From Gliomastix tumulicola (Eukaryota; Ascomycota; Sordariomycetes; Hypocreales; Bionectriaceae): 64,000 bases of DNA. Position numbers and translations under genes: made by a program. Under the pieces are notes generated by a model, which was not told the origin of the DNA, did not search any database, and worked only from the letters and a program-made list of their open reading frames with translations. Shown one piece after another: positions 20,489 to 31,607 of the stretch. Each line of letters opens with the position of its first letter. Positions within the stretch are counted from its first letter, which is position 1. The stretch lies in the NCBI GenBank assembly GCA_001599755.1, contig BCHX01000003.1, forward strand, positions 4,735,782 through 4,799,781. The letters run 5' to 3'.

Positions 20489-22471
20489 TCAGAGGATCCG
20501 GAATACGAGGTTCTTATAGTACTCACGCTCGCCAAACTCGAAATTTGGGACGCCATAGGACCCGTTGCAGCTTTTTACCATCTCAGATCTGTGACGTCCT
20601 GGGAAGCTGAGGCTCTTCCCGTCGGTCAGGTACACGACGCCTGCAGTCTTGCCAAGAGTGCCGCCATCAGCCGTCACGATTGGCTTCGCGAAGCTGATGC
20701 TACCACACATGGCACGCTCAACAGTGAAGGCCTCGAGACATTTGACGCTCTCTGGGAGAGGCTTCTCCTCAAAGCGGAGGACTTCCGTCTTATACAGTCT
20801 GGCGACGTCGCCGATGCTCACGTAGTGACCAACGGCCTCGTCACCTGAGCTCTCCAGCGCGTTGGGCAGCTTCCCGTGGAGCGCACCGTCTGTGTAGCGC
20901 TTCAGCGTCCTGCCCCTCTCTGCAAGGTGCAGCATCTCTGTCTCGTCCACTGCCAGGGCGTCCGCTATGGCTCGGAGGGCGGCGTCGACGTGCCTGTGGG
21001 ACGAGAGTCTCAGCATCTTGCCGTAGAGCACAGAATCTAGGTAGCGTCTCACCGCCACCTCTTCGTCCTTCTTACTCTTTGGACCTTGCGCGCCCACGAC
21101 GGCACGCACCATCTCCTCGAGACCGAACTTCACTGGCCACTCCCAAGGCTTCATCGTCCGCACGAAATGGTGATCGGGAGATGCCGGCGGCGGCTTCGCG
21201 AGAGTCAGACTGCGGAGCATCGTCTGCTTTGCGAGGTCAAGGTCCTTCGGCGCGAGTGTCTCTTCAAAGATGCTGGTCAGGTACCTGCCGACCAGGTCGT
21301 CTAAGCTGCTTGGGTAGTCATAATCTTCGCCACCGGCTTCGGATTTGCTTGGGTAAGGCGTCACCCAGGGATGATCGGCCCTCCGCATCCCCGTGAAGCG
21401 CTGCAAGATGGTTTCTTTAAATCGTTCCTCGCGTGACTTGCGATCAATGGGCGAATACTTGTGCTCCTCTTTAGTTGCACGTACAACGTGCTCGATCATA
21501 TCCGGCAGGTAAATACGCTCCGTTTCTTCTTCACAGACTAGGAGATCCCGGGCTGCGATATGCTTGTCGGGCTTGGGATCGGGGAATGAGATGCTTTCGA
21601 GCATGAGCCGCTCCGCTCTGCGACATGCGTGCTCATCCTCGGCGTCATGATAAAACAAGGAGTACCATTTCAAGATATCTCCCAGGCTGGTGGCATGGGC
21701 TGCCGCGTCATGGTGAAACAGGGCGTACCGTTTCACCATAAGTCCCAGGCTGGTGGCATAGGCTGCCTCCCATGAGATGTCGGCCTTCTCGCATTCCATA
21801 GACCGTAGGGGAAGGGCAGTTTTGGGGCTGATTTCCCTCTTGACCAACTTGTCAGCATAGTCACCATAGAGAATGGTCTTGCAGACCAGTCGTACATCCT
21901 CTTCCAGCGTGTCTTCCTTACAGTGCCATGTCGCCCGAATCGTGGTTTTGAGAATATCCATGAGGGAATGCGTGCCCGAGGGCAGCGGTGGCCCTAGTAG
22001 ACGTCTTGGAGGCGTCGCGGACGGCGGGATAGGTGGCGTGAAGATAGACACCGCTTCCAACATCTCAGTCGCTTTGGCCGAGACCTCCTCTCGGGTCAAC
22101 ACCCCATCCTCCGCGGCGTTCTCACATATCCCATTGAAGATGTATGAAACGTACTTCAGGCACATCTGTTCCAACGTCACCACCTTGAAAGTAGTTTTCT
22201 GAATCTCTTCGTCCGGGAGACAGTTGATGAAAAGGCTGCGCCACCTCTCTTCCTCATCCCACGGCTCTCCCTCATTCCTTGACAGGCGAATCATGTTCAG
22301 GACCTTCCACAGGAATTCGTTGGTCAGCCGCTGCAGCGCCCCGGGCCTACCATCATTGAGGGGGAATCGAGCCGCGACTTCCATCGTCATATCGATAAGG
22401 CTGATCCTGGGGGGGTCCTGCTCCTTGCCAGCGGGGCCTTGTGGCGAGGTGTGGTATGATTGCTGGTCCAT
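20489..22471 (-). CDS. Unknown helical-repeat protein divergent from a NACHT receptor, 660 aa
   Basis: A single exon with ATG at 22471 and a TATA box about 110 bp upstream. No signal peptide, membrane helix or known enzyme motif is visible. The protein is built from diverged repeats. A helix of the type [ST]-L-x-[DQ]-[ILM]-x-x-[RKW]-Y-x-x-x-[FI] recurs near residues 99-113, 240-252, 262-273 and 389-401. A second helix of the type '[LM]xxM[IV]xx[VT]xRAT' recurs near 168-181, 322-333 and 451-460. Residues 236-277 contain a recent 63-bp tandem duplication. The highest-similarity-looking segment is the C-terminus (about 530-660), with a 'GSISFAKPIVTADGG' beta-like region. I do not recognise the family. 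Its position beside a NOD-like receptor makes a functional partnership possible, but that is only inferred. Confidence 0.65.
   Translation of the reverse strand: MDQQSYHTSPQGPAGKEQDPPRISLIDMTMEVAARFPLNDGRPGALQRLTNEFLWKVLNMIRLSRNEGEPWDEEERWRSLFINCLPDEEIQKTTFKVVTLEQMCLKYVSYIFNGICENAAEDGVLTREEVSAKATEMLEAVSIFTPPIPPSATPPRRLLGPPLPSGTHSLMDILKTTIRATWHCKEDTLEEDVRLVCKTILYGDYADKLVKREISPKTALPLRSMECEKADISWEAAYATSLGLMVKRYALFHHDAAAHATSLGDILKWYSLFYHDAEDEHACRRAERLMLESISFPDPKPDKHIAARDLLVCEEETERIYLPDMIEHVVRATKEEHKYSPIDRKSREERFKETILQRFTGMRRADHPWVTPYPSKSEAGGEDYDYPSSLDDLVGRYLTSIFEETLAPKDLDLAKQTMLRSLTLAKPPPASPDHHFVRTMKPWEWPVKFGLEEMVRAVVGAQGPKSKKDEEVAVRRYLDSVLYGKMLRLSSHRHVDAALRAIADALAVDETEMLHLAERGRTLKRYTDGALHGKLPNALESSGDEAVGHYVSIGDVARLYKTEVLRFEEKPLPESVKCLEAFTVERAMCGSISFAKPIVTADGGTLGKTAGVVYLTDGKSLSFPGRHRSEMVKSCNGSYGVPNFEFGEREYYKNLVFRIL
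21642..21767 (-). repeat. 63-bp in-frame tandem duplication
   Basis: Two adjacent 63-bp copies (21642-21704 and 21705-21767) begin with GCGTCATG and end with CTGCC. They differ at about a dozen or more positions and encode two related 21-residue helices (ATSLGLMVKRYALF and ATSLGDILKWYSLF). Confidence 0.85.
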
Positions 22472-22578
22472 TCTCGGTCTGTTATTGTGAATGAATATAT
22501 ACGTAGGTAGATTGTAATGATTTGATGCAATGTGGTTGTGTTGGTGAGGGACGAGCTTACGGTGCAGAGTAGGCGGCC

Positions 22579-22584
22579 TTTATA
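22579..22584 (-). promoter_or_regulatory. TATA box of the 660-aa gene
   Basis: TATAAA on the minus strand, about 108 bp upstream of the ATG at 22471. Confidence 0.5.
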
Positions 22585-22690
22585 TCAAGCCCTCATTAAG
22601 GTCAGCCCCATGGGATGTAATGTTCTGTGATTGATGGGCTTCTTTGTCATGGGTCAATCCTGAGACTCTCGCGGTGGTATCAATACAACA

Positions 22691-23240
22691 CTATAGGCAG
22701 CCACAGCCACAAGACCAGACAAAAACGTGCAAAAGTTCACAGATGACCGATGAGTTCTAGCACGGATGATTTCTTTTGTCCACTGGACAAAGGAAACCAA
22801 GGTAAAGCCTATCTAGAAATATAAACGACCGTTCTGGTCAGCGGCTCGTTGTTCTCTGGTGGTCCGACGTGGGACAGAGCATGCATCCTGAATGATGTGT
22901 GATGTGTCCATAGCGCGCAGAACACAGCCAAAGGCCGCTATTCAAGCCATTGCATTGTAGCATTGTAGAGGGGGTGAAGAAGCATCAAATGGCGACTACC
23001 TAGTGTAGAATATACCATACTCACTTTAGTAGGGCGACAGCTTGTACTGGGCGATCGATCGGTACAGTAGTAGGGGAGCGTGCGTGTCAGTGGGTGCTGT
23101 AAAAAAAAAAAGGCACTTTACAGGCGGCAGGACGCGGGGACGAATTGTCAGCTGTGCATGTCAGATGACACAGTCCTTGGGGAGCATATGTGACAGCGCC
23201 CTAAGGCAGCTCGCTAGCAGACCCAAACGGCTGGTCAAGA
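22691..23240 (+). repeat. Upstream copy of a diverged segmental duplication (partner 29648-29880)
   Basis: Two blocks here match blocks upstream of the second NACHT gene, in the same order and orientation. 22691-22841 pairs with 29648-29790 (shared CACAAGACCA, ACAAAAGTTCA, ACCAAGG, GTTCTGG). 23196-23237 pairs with 29836-29878 (shared CCCTAA.GCA.CTCGCTA.CAGAC). Spacing between blocks differs by about 0.3 kb. Confidence 0.7.
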
Positions 23241-23553
23241 CAACTAAAAAGGAGAGTATTGAGCCTCAAACCTGGTCACGGGTGTGCGTATTGGAATATA
23301 GGCCATAGATCTCTGTGTGAGGCACACCACACTACCTGAAGATCTGACATAGCGTAACGTTGCCCAGTGCCTGTCTTCAGGCTGAGGTGGTACACTTTGC
23401 TTTTGAGCGTATCGTGCTGAAAATCCCCCTTTGCTGTGTAACCACACCTGAATTCACCGCTCTTTACTTTTCCCATTATTCCAAGTCGTCTCAGACAATT
23501 TTTCCCCTCTCTCCCCCATCCTACCGCACCAAGACAGAGACGTTGACTCTGCA

Positions 23554-26500
23554 ATGCCCTATCAGGAATTTCTCGACACGGTCAAGGATAAGGGCCAGAG
23601 ACTGAAAAGGTCCTTATCCAAGTCACGGTCTAGGTCCAAGTCGGGACGGCCAGATGGGTGTATGCCTCCCCCTCCCATGAACTCCAGTATTGGATCGGCT
23701 GCTAACCCCATGCCACAGCCAGCGCCACTGCCAGCGGCGGCCGAAATGATGACACCCCCGACTGCAGTAATGCGATGCCAAATAATCAGAGTTCCCTAAC
23801 CGCCGCAAATCAAGACCAAAACAACGCACCCGGCGAGCCTATTCACCCGGCTGATCCATCGAAGCCCAACGAGACCGACAAAGGAACAGACACGCCCGAG
23901 TCACTTTGGAACGATGCCGTACGCAAGATCCAAGCACGCCCGGACGGCGCCTTTTGGCAGAAGATCGAAAGGGTCTCCGCCGAGCAGAGACTGCGCCAGA
24001 GTGGACTGGAGTCCGGCCCAAGCGAGGGCACCGCCACTCAGTCACCGCCCTCGGTCTCCGAGCTCATGATGGAAGTCATGCAGACTATGGAGAGTCTACA
24101 AGATCAAAAGAGGAGGAAATGGGCGTGGTATCGACCCACGGTTGAAATACTGAACAAGTTCGCGAAAGTCGGAGACGTCCTCGCGCAGATCGACCCAGTA
24201 CATGTAGGGGCGCCCTGGGCGGGAGTGAGATCAGTCCTCGTGGTCAGTACCATCCCCCCTTGTATCCCTGTAGCCTCTGCGATGATGTGCAGCAACCCGG
24301 GCTATCTGTTGCTATGCCATCTTACGAAGCTTCGCGCCTTCACGCTGGCGGCTGCCCTAATTCGAGGGTCATTATTCTAACGGTTTCCAGTTTATGACAG
24401 CGAACATCGACCGCGACGAGAAGATAGACCAAGGCATTGCTCTAGCTGCCTCCCTACTTGCCGTGTCCCAAGTCTACGTCACCCTCTATCTCAGCAAGCC
24501 GGCGCCCCCCGGAGCAGCCGATTCTCGCCACGACCTGAGGAGCTCCCTGATTGAGACTTACGTTACAATCATCATATTTTTGGGTCGTGCAGCATGCGTC
24601 GATAGCACGAATGCTACTCTCAGAACAATCAAAGGCCCGTTCACTGTCCAAAAGGTCGAGAAGGATCTAGCCGACATGAAGATCAACGAAGGTTGCCTCC
24701 GTGAGTGTGCAGATAGGCTTGAGAGAATCGATGCAGCCAAAGGTCGAGAGGACCTTGTCCGTCACCTTCGCGACATGTCCGACACGTACCGGCTCGTGCA
24801 ACGCCTGTGGTGAGTCCTTCCCAAGCATTCCCAGGTAGTAACGTCAAAGAGGCTTGCTAACCAACTTCGCTTAGTGACTTGGCAGACGAAAACCTCTTGC
24901 GAGACCGACTTAAGCCCGCCATGGCTGCGCTGCACGGCAGCGGCGAAAACGGCGCCGAGCCATGCCTCCCGAACACGCGAGTCACCCTCATTACCGAGAT
25001 CATAGACTGGGCAGAGGCCGATGATGGACCCCCGGTATACTGGTTAAGTGGCATGGCTGGTACGGGCAAATCCGCAATTTGCCAGACCGTCGCCAACCTG
25101 CTTGAGGCCAAACAAATTTTGGGCGCCTCTTTCTTCTTCAAGAAAGGTTACGCTGGGCGTACCGACTGCAGCTCATTTATCAACACCATTGCCTACCAGT
25201 TGGCCCATCGCTTCATGCATTGGCACGAGCACTTAACTCAGTCGTTGCACCGTCAGCCCCTTATGCCCAACGGGAGCCTCGAGAGTCGTGTCCAGATGCT
25301 GATCGCCGACCACTTTGACCAAGAACGGAGCTGGGCAGCTGCTTCTGGTAATCCGATGAAGCCTACCGTCATTGTTATCGATGCATTAGACGAGTGTGTT
25401 GACAACATGGAGACTATTGTTCAACGTTTGGCTACCACAGGAGCTCGCTGTTTTATCACAGCAAGGCCTGTGGCCAGATTTCGGCTCGCCCAGTCTATCA
25501 ACCACTCCAAGATGTGCATTCTCCATCGTCTAGACCATCAAGTAGTCAAGGACGATATCAGACTCTACCTAACGGATCAGATGACTCGCTTTCGCCGCGA
25601 TTACGACGAGATTTACCCAGACATGAGATTGCCTCAAGAATGGCCACAGAAAGACGTCATTGATCATCTCGCCGATGCCGCGTCACCGCTTTTTATCGTC
25701 GCCTCTACGATGTGTCGAATGCTGGAAAGGGATCAGTGGACCTTGAGCCCTGATGACAAGATCCAGTACTTTTTGGACCTTCAAGGCCATGGGGTCGAGT
25801 TGGTCCAGCGTCTGTACAGAGAAATCCTTCTCTCCTCATTGGATATGGATATGGACGTCGCGGGCCACAAGAGGATGAGTGCCGAGCGGTTCAGCGAGAC
25901 AGTCGGCTCGGTGGCCCTGCTATGCAGTCCACTCAGTTTAGACCCTCTTGCTCGCCTCCTCGGCCTGAAGAAATCTGGCCTACAAGCCGTGATAGGGCTA
26001 TATCGCTCTGTGATAGACGTCCCTGAGAAAGCGGGTGCCGATTCACCTATCAGGCCCTTGCATCTGTCTTTCAGTGACTTTATCTTGAGTCTAGATGCAC
26101 CCGAGGATTTCCGTGTAGACGGACCTGCGACACATGGGCGCCTGGCTCAGCGGTGCCTCCAGGTGCTCATGGACCAGCTTCGACCCGACATCTGCGGCAT
26201 CAGCACCCCCGGCAAACGACGGGTGGACATCGCGGAAACCGTGATCAAAGAGCACATTTCCCCGGAGCTTCAATATGCCTGCCGCCATTGGGTCTACCAT
26301 CTGGTGGAAAGTCATGCGGAGATTGACGACCATCATTTGGCGTCGGAGGCTATGCACCGGAAGCTTTTGGACTGGCTCGAGGTGCTGAGCCTTGTGGGTG
26401 AGATCTCCGAAGCCCCACGGCTGATTAAGCATCTGAGGACGATTGTTCGTGGCGAGGACAGCCGTATAGCTGAGCTCCTCAGGGAGGCCCATCATTTCAT

Positions 26501-28881
26501 CGTTGAGTTTCGACAGATGATCAGCGAGTCACCGCTCCAAGTGTACTACTCAGCCCTCATGTTTTCCCCTCCGAATTGCAAGATTCGAAGGCTGTTCGAC
26601 CATCAGAGCCCCACCGATGATATTCTGGAGAGTTACTCAGTGCCGGAGCGATGGGATATCGTGCCTATCGAAAGGAAACTTGGGGCGAAACCAACCTCGG
26701 GGTTTGGCCTGCTGTCTGACGGCAGGGTGGTGGCTGCCCACGAGGATGGGACCGTGCAGGTACTAGATCCTGCAACCGGAGCCGAGCTACATCACACGAG
26801 GCTGGATCATGTCAATTTCAGGGATGTCGTTCGTGGTTTCCCGCCCAAGACGATGGTCATGTGCGGAAACATGAAACTTGTGGTTCAAATCAACAACATC
26901 GTTGAGTTGTGGAACCTTAATGACGGTTCACGGCAGGGCCTGACATCAAGCCGGCCCGTGGCGAGCGTTTCGACAGATGGGGATCAAATATTCGTGCTCC
27001 TCCAGCCTGTGTTGAGGCGTGAACATTCTGTCAGCTCGCCTTCCTCAAACTCCTCCGGAGTCGGTCGGGCCTTGTCTACCTCTGATGGACTTTTCGGCGG
27101 CCCTGCAGTCGCCACCCCCCCCAATAGGCTCGCCACCCCCCTCTCGGTGCCGAGTCTCCGCTGCTGGGCTCTTTGCCCCGAAGCTTATGGTGTTCGACGC
27201 CAACACTGGCCGACAAGTTCGAGATGATTTCGTCTCCTTCGAATTCCCGGGGGCCTTGACCCCGCCACGGCTTGAAATGAGTCGAATGTCACACACCGGT
27301 ACCTGGACTGTGTGGTCCTCTGACAAGACGAGCTTGATGGTCACTTGGCATGATGGGTCGGCGCAGAGGACGCAGCTCCTGCAGTCTGATGAGAAATTTA
27401 AGGTGAAAGCCCTGGAAATCTCACCAGATAGCAAGGTCGTCGGTGCAATCAGCTCTGATACGATAACGATTTGGGATGCGGAGACTTTGTGTCTCAAAGG
27501 CTCGTACGCATGGCCGAATTTTTGCCTCTTCTCTTTAGTGCTGTCAGAGACACGCCTATTCGCGGCTAGAATGAAATCGCGGGTGAATGGGAAAGATGGG
27601 GGAATTGTGGTATGGGATCTTCCTAAGCCTCAACCAGCTGTGCTCAACGTTCTCAACAACGACCCCGACTTGAACATCTCGTCCATGGCTCCGAGGCAAG
27701 GAGGCGATGAGCTAGTTTGTCTCAGGGTTTCCGCGGATGATCCTGCCACACCCGAGGCAAGCACCTTTATTTACGATATTTACGACCTCAAGGTCGAGGC
27801 CCCGGTTCAAAAAGAGCGGGATTATCAGCTTCAGATTGGCTTCAACAACTCTTTGTTGGTTCTCCAATCGCGTCATGGAACCGGACAGGCCGTTTGCGGG
27901 GTCCGGGGTGCGGGGGGCTCGTTTACCTTTGAGCGACACGAAGCGAGAGTGGTTGCAACAGCCCAAAGCGCGCCTTACGTTGCAATAGGTAGCAGTCCTA
28001 CCTTCTTTGAGGATATTCAGGTCGTCAACGGCCTTGATGGGTCCGTCAAATCACGTATGAAGACCAAATTCTGCCTTCAAGCGCTTTGTTTCTCGGATGA
28101 TGGATCGAAGCTTGCTTCAGTCTCCTCTCGTCTATCAAAGCACAAGGACTGGTATCCTCGCTCTGACGTCGACAAGAAATCGCTCCGTCCAAGGTTTGTG
28201 CAGTTCGCTGTTCAACTGTGGAATGTGAATACGGGTGTCTGTGAATGGGAGAGATCCATTAGGACTCCAAATGTAGACGTGGGAGTCCCGTGCCTAGCAG
28301 CTGTCTGCGGTGACTCGACCAAGACGTACGTTGCATTTGCGCACGGCCAGAGACTCCCAATTCGAGCGCCTCTCGCGGACAGCCTCAAGTTCGATTATAC
28401 TGCATATTGGCCGACTTCCAACGGTCGCCGTTTCTATCCAGCAGCTACGATTTCCGTTTTCGGCGTACAAGACGAGACCGAAACTGTACTGCATACAAAT
28501 AGCGTCTCCTCCGTTGCCTCCTCCAGGGACGGATCTTACCTCATGGTTGACTTGAAGCAGGGGCAACGGTTCCTCATAGATCCCACCACGGGGGAGGCCA
28601 CGACGCACGTCTGGTCACAGTCCCAGTCAGAATCGACTCACGCGAAGGATTCGCCTGCCCTGGCTCTGACCGAGACACCAAGCATTTTCGAATTCCTCGC
28701 GAGAACAACGCAACCAGATGGGCCCCTTGGCCTCAGCGACGACAGAAGATGGGTTGTGCGAGACGGCGAGAGGATCTTCCGTATACCGGACAAGCATCGA
28801 GCGACGGATGTGGCCGTGATGGGCTCGTGCGTCTTCGTCGCGACGGAGTCGTCGCTCATGACTTTCAAGTTCAAGCCTTGA
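23554..28881 (+). CDS. NACHT-domain NOD-like receptor (STAND NTPase) with C-terminal beta-propeller
   Basis: Exons 23554-23659, 23719-24242, 24391-24809 and 24875 onward, with introns of 59, 148 and 65 nt (CTAAC branch sites). The reading frame then moves by one position between 27016 and 27227. Either a 49-nt intron (27060-27108, weak donor GTCGGT) or a miscounted C8 run (27115-27122) would explain it; with the intron the protein has 1,668 residues. Domains: a basic Ser/Lys-rich N-terminus ('LKRSLSKSRSRSK'); a NACHT_N-like domain from about 97 to 345 ('SLWNDAVRKIQ', 'VGDVLAQIDPVHVGAPWAGVRSVL'); NACHT with Walker A GMAGTGKS at 409-416 and Walker B VIVIDALDEC at 517-526; a helical stretch to about 940; then at least six degenerate WD-like repeats, e.g. 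'VKALEISPDSKVVGAISSD'. NACHT receptors control non-self recognition and heterokaryon-incompatibility cell death. The propeller repeats are diverged, unlike the near-identical WD repeats of HET-E-type receptors. Confidence 0.85.
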
Positions 28882-30093
28882 GGAGGGGCATAGGCGTCAC
28901 GAATTGGTTGACTACCTTCGCCGAGTCGCCCGTGTATGGCTGCTTTGTTGGGGGATGCACAGTGAGGCGAGCAGGAGACAGATGCTAGAAGCTCTAGAGC
29001 TCAGAGTGAGGATGGAGGGGAGTGGTTGCGTGGGTATTTGGGTGACCTCTCGGGCGACAGACCATTTCACCAGCCTGATAGAAACCAGAGGCGAGAATAT
29101 CTGCCTAGAAGACTCAATAAGTACTTAGATAGCAATAACTACTGGAGTTGTACATGGCGCTTGAGTATCGAATATTACTGGGAGGATGAGTGAGATGGCG
29201 ACCGACGTTCACGTATTATGTAAGCTGAAGCAGAAGCACCTGAAAGGGGGCCAGCGGGCTCCCTGAATTTACAGGGCACCTCAGTGTGGCTGCCGGGACG
29301 GCAAGGCCCGGCACCCAATTCGACCAAGTAAAATAGATTACCCTAGACCATTCGGGTCCTGTATCACCCGCCCCTGTAGGGGGCAGGGGACTTGAAGAAG
29401 ACAAGTACAATTACACTCCCTGAGCCTGAGGCTGGATGCGCCCATTTCGCACTGACACAGCTAAAAGCCTGCGGAGCGTGCCCTGACTCCAGTCCTTTGG
29501 GGTCCCATTGCAGTCTGTCTGCTCTTGATACTCCGACCGACGAACCCCCTTGCGCGCGACAACGCTGTGCAGGGACTATATGCGCACTGAAGGCCTCCTT
29601 TATGACAACTGAATCCCCAAAACGTTTGGAGTGGTAACGGTAGAGCAATGCAGGTAGTCACAAGACCACATGAAGACGGACAAAAGTTCATTGATGACCC
29701 ATAAGTTCTGGTATGAACAACAGTTTGCCTCAGTCGAACAAAGAGAACCAAGGAGAGACCTACTCAAGATAAACCGACTGTTCTGGGACACAAGCCCTCG
29801 TCCATGACTATTCTAACGTGGAACTAGGGGAACTGGGCCCTAAAGCAACTCGCTAACAGACTCAAATGCCTTGTTGAGACGGGCGAACAGGACGGCGTTG
29901 AAGCCCAAGGCTTGGAATTCTCAATACTTAAACCGGCCCTCAGGCTGCGGAGCCGCATCTAGATGAACCGCTGCATAAATATCTCCGCATCCCAAGTCAT
30001 CCCAGATAGACTTTCTTATTATATTATATACCTTACCTTATTAAACAAGAGCCCATAATCACGCCACACCAAGACATAAACATCTGCTCATCA
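28882..30093. other. Intergenic region between the two NACHT genes, 1.2 kb
   Basis: It holds the 3' region of the first receptor and the duplicated upstream region of the second (29648-29880). The last 100 bp are AT-rich (TATTATATTATATACC near 30017-30033) and probably contain the core promoter. No additional gene is supported. Confidence 0.45.
29648..29880 (+). repeat. Downstream copy of the segmental duplication (partner 22691-23240)
   Basis: See the partner entry. It shows that the promoter region was duplicated together with the NACHT gene. Confidence 0.7.
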
Positions 30094-31607
30094 ATGGCCT
30101 ACCACGATCTCCTTGATATAGTCAAAGCCAAAGGCCATAAACTGGCAAGGTCGTTGTCTAAGTCCCGGTCTAAGTCTAGTTCAGAACGGCCAGATGACTG
30201 TAAGCCCCTCTCCACCAACACGAGCACGGCCGATCCATCAGGCGGTAAGATAACCGGCGCCACAGAAGCGGACTTGTTGTTGTCCGAGATTAGTGCCATC
30301 TTCCAGCAGTTGCCAGAAGACCCAAGCAACTACACCCGGTTGCATGAGGTCGAAAAGGAGCTGGACGAGAAGCGCAAGCAGCTCATTGCCTATATGGACT
30401 TGCTCCAGTTGGCCGGTGCGACCACCCGTCGTGAGGATCTCGAAAGCAATCTTCGACAGCTATCTGACACGCACCGGCTCATGCATAGACTATGGTAAGT
30501 CCTTCTCAAGCACCCCCCGAGGTAGTGTCGGCAAAGAGGCGTGCTAACCAACTTCACTCTAGTGAGAACGCACAAAGAGACGTCGTATATAAAACACTTG
30601 AGCACTTCAGGAAGGTGTCATGCCGTTATGACCACCTCGAACCCGAGCCGTGCTTCCCTAACACGCGCGTCTCTATTCTTTCTGAAATCATGAAGTGGGT
30701 GGAAGACGACCAGGGATCCAAGCTATACTGGTTAACTGGAACTGCTGGAACCGGCAAGTCCGCAATTTGCGAGACCATCGCCAATGTTCTCCAAGACAAG
30801 AATATTCTAGGCGGCTGGTTTTACTTCAAGAAAGGCGATACTAAATGTCGCAATTGTGTTGATCTTACCCACAGCGTCCCATGTCTGCATGCTCTAGCCT
30901 TGACGTTATGCTCTCGCTTCCAGTGGCACAAGCACTTGAGCCAATCGCTGATTAATGATCCCGACATGGCCCAAAAAGATCTCAGTCATCAGGTCAGGAC
31001 GCTGATTGCTGAACCACTCGAACAAGAACGGAGCCGGGCAGCTGCTGCTGGCGAGCAAATGAAGCCTGCCTTCTTTATCATCGACGCACTGGACGATTGC
31101 GTCGACAAAGACGTGGAAGACATGTTGCGGCTCCTAGCAGACATCCCGGGCATTCGTTTTCTCATCGCGGCGCGGTCCGAGGTCTACCCCGAGCCCTTGC
31201 AGTTCGACGGCAGCCCTGAGGTGTGTGATCTCGATCGTCAAGACCAGGAGGTGGTCAGGGCCGAAATTAAGTCCTACCTGGCGCGCGAGATAAATCGCTG
31301 CCGTGAGCACCGGAACGCTTGCTTTCCAGGAGATGATGATATGATCTTGACGAGCGACTGGCCGGGGGAAGACGTCATTAATCGTCTGACCGATGACGCC
31401 TCGCCGCTGTTTAGCATCGCAGCTAAGATGGTCGAGATACTTGAGAACCACCGGTGGCCCTGGAGCTATGAGGAGAAGATCCAGAGCTTTTTGGAGGAGC
31501 AAGTCCACAGAGTTGTGTTGAAGATGCCTCTGAACAAAGATACTCTTCCTGGATCAGGGGAGCTGGACTCCCCGTCGTCCCCGAGGGATCCCTCGCCACC
31601 TATTTAG
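30094..31607 (+). CDS. Truncated NACHT paralogue lacking NACHT_N and propeller, 481 aa
   Basis: Two exons, 30094-30494 and 30563-31607, with a 68-nt intron at the same place and phase as the third intron of the receptor at 23554. The first 33 residues match that receptor's N-terminus ('FLDTVKDKGQRLKRSLSKSRSRS' versus 'LLDIVKAKGHKLARSLSKSRSKS'). The NACHT_N domain is missing and replaced by about 70 residues of coiled coil, rejoining at 'RREDLESNLRQLSDTHRLMHRL'. The NACHT module is present: Walker A GTAGTGKS at 193-200, Walker B FFIIDALDDC at 304-313, plus the helix after it. A Cys-rich insertion sits around 'TKCRNCVDLTHS'. The protein ends in a Ser/Pro tail soon after the NACHT module. It could be a minimal signalling NTPase, a dominant-negative partner or a decaying copy. 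No stop interrupts the remaining frame. Confidence 0.8.

Noticed and set aside
23554..31607. Amyloid motif at the N-terminus of the two NACHT genes that would match the 62-64 kb motif
   Set aside because: Their first 40 residues are a basic Ser/Lys stretch without the N...Q-x-N pattern, so no direct link to the motif genes is claimed.
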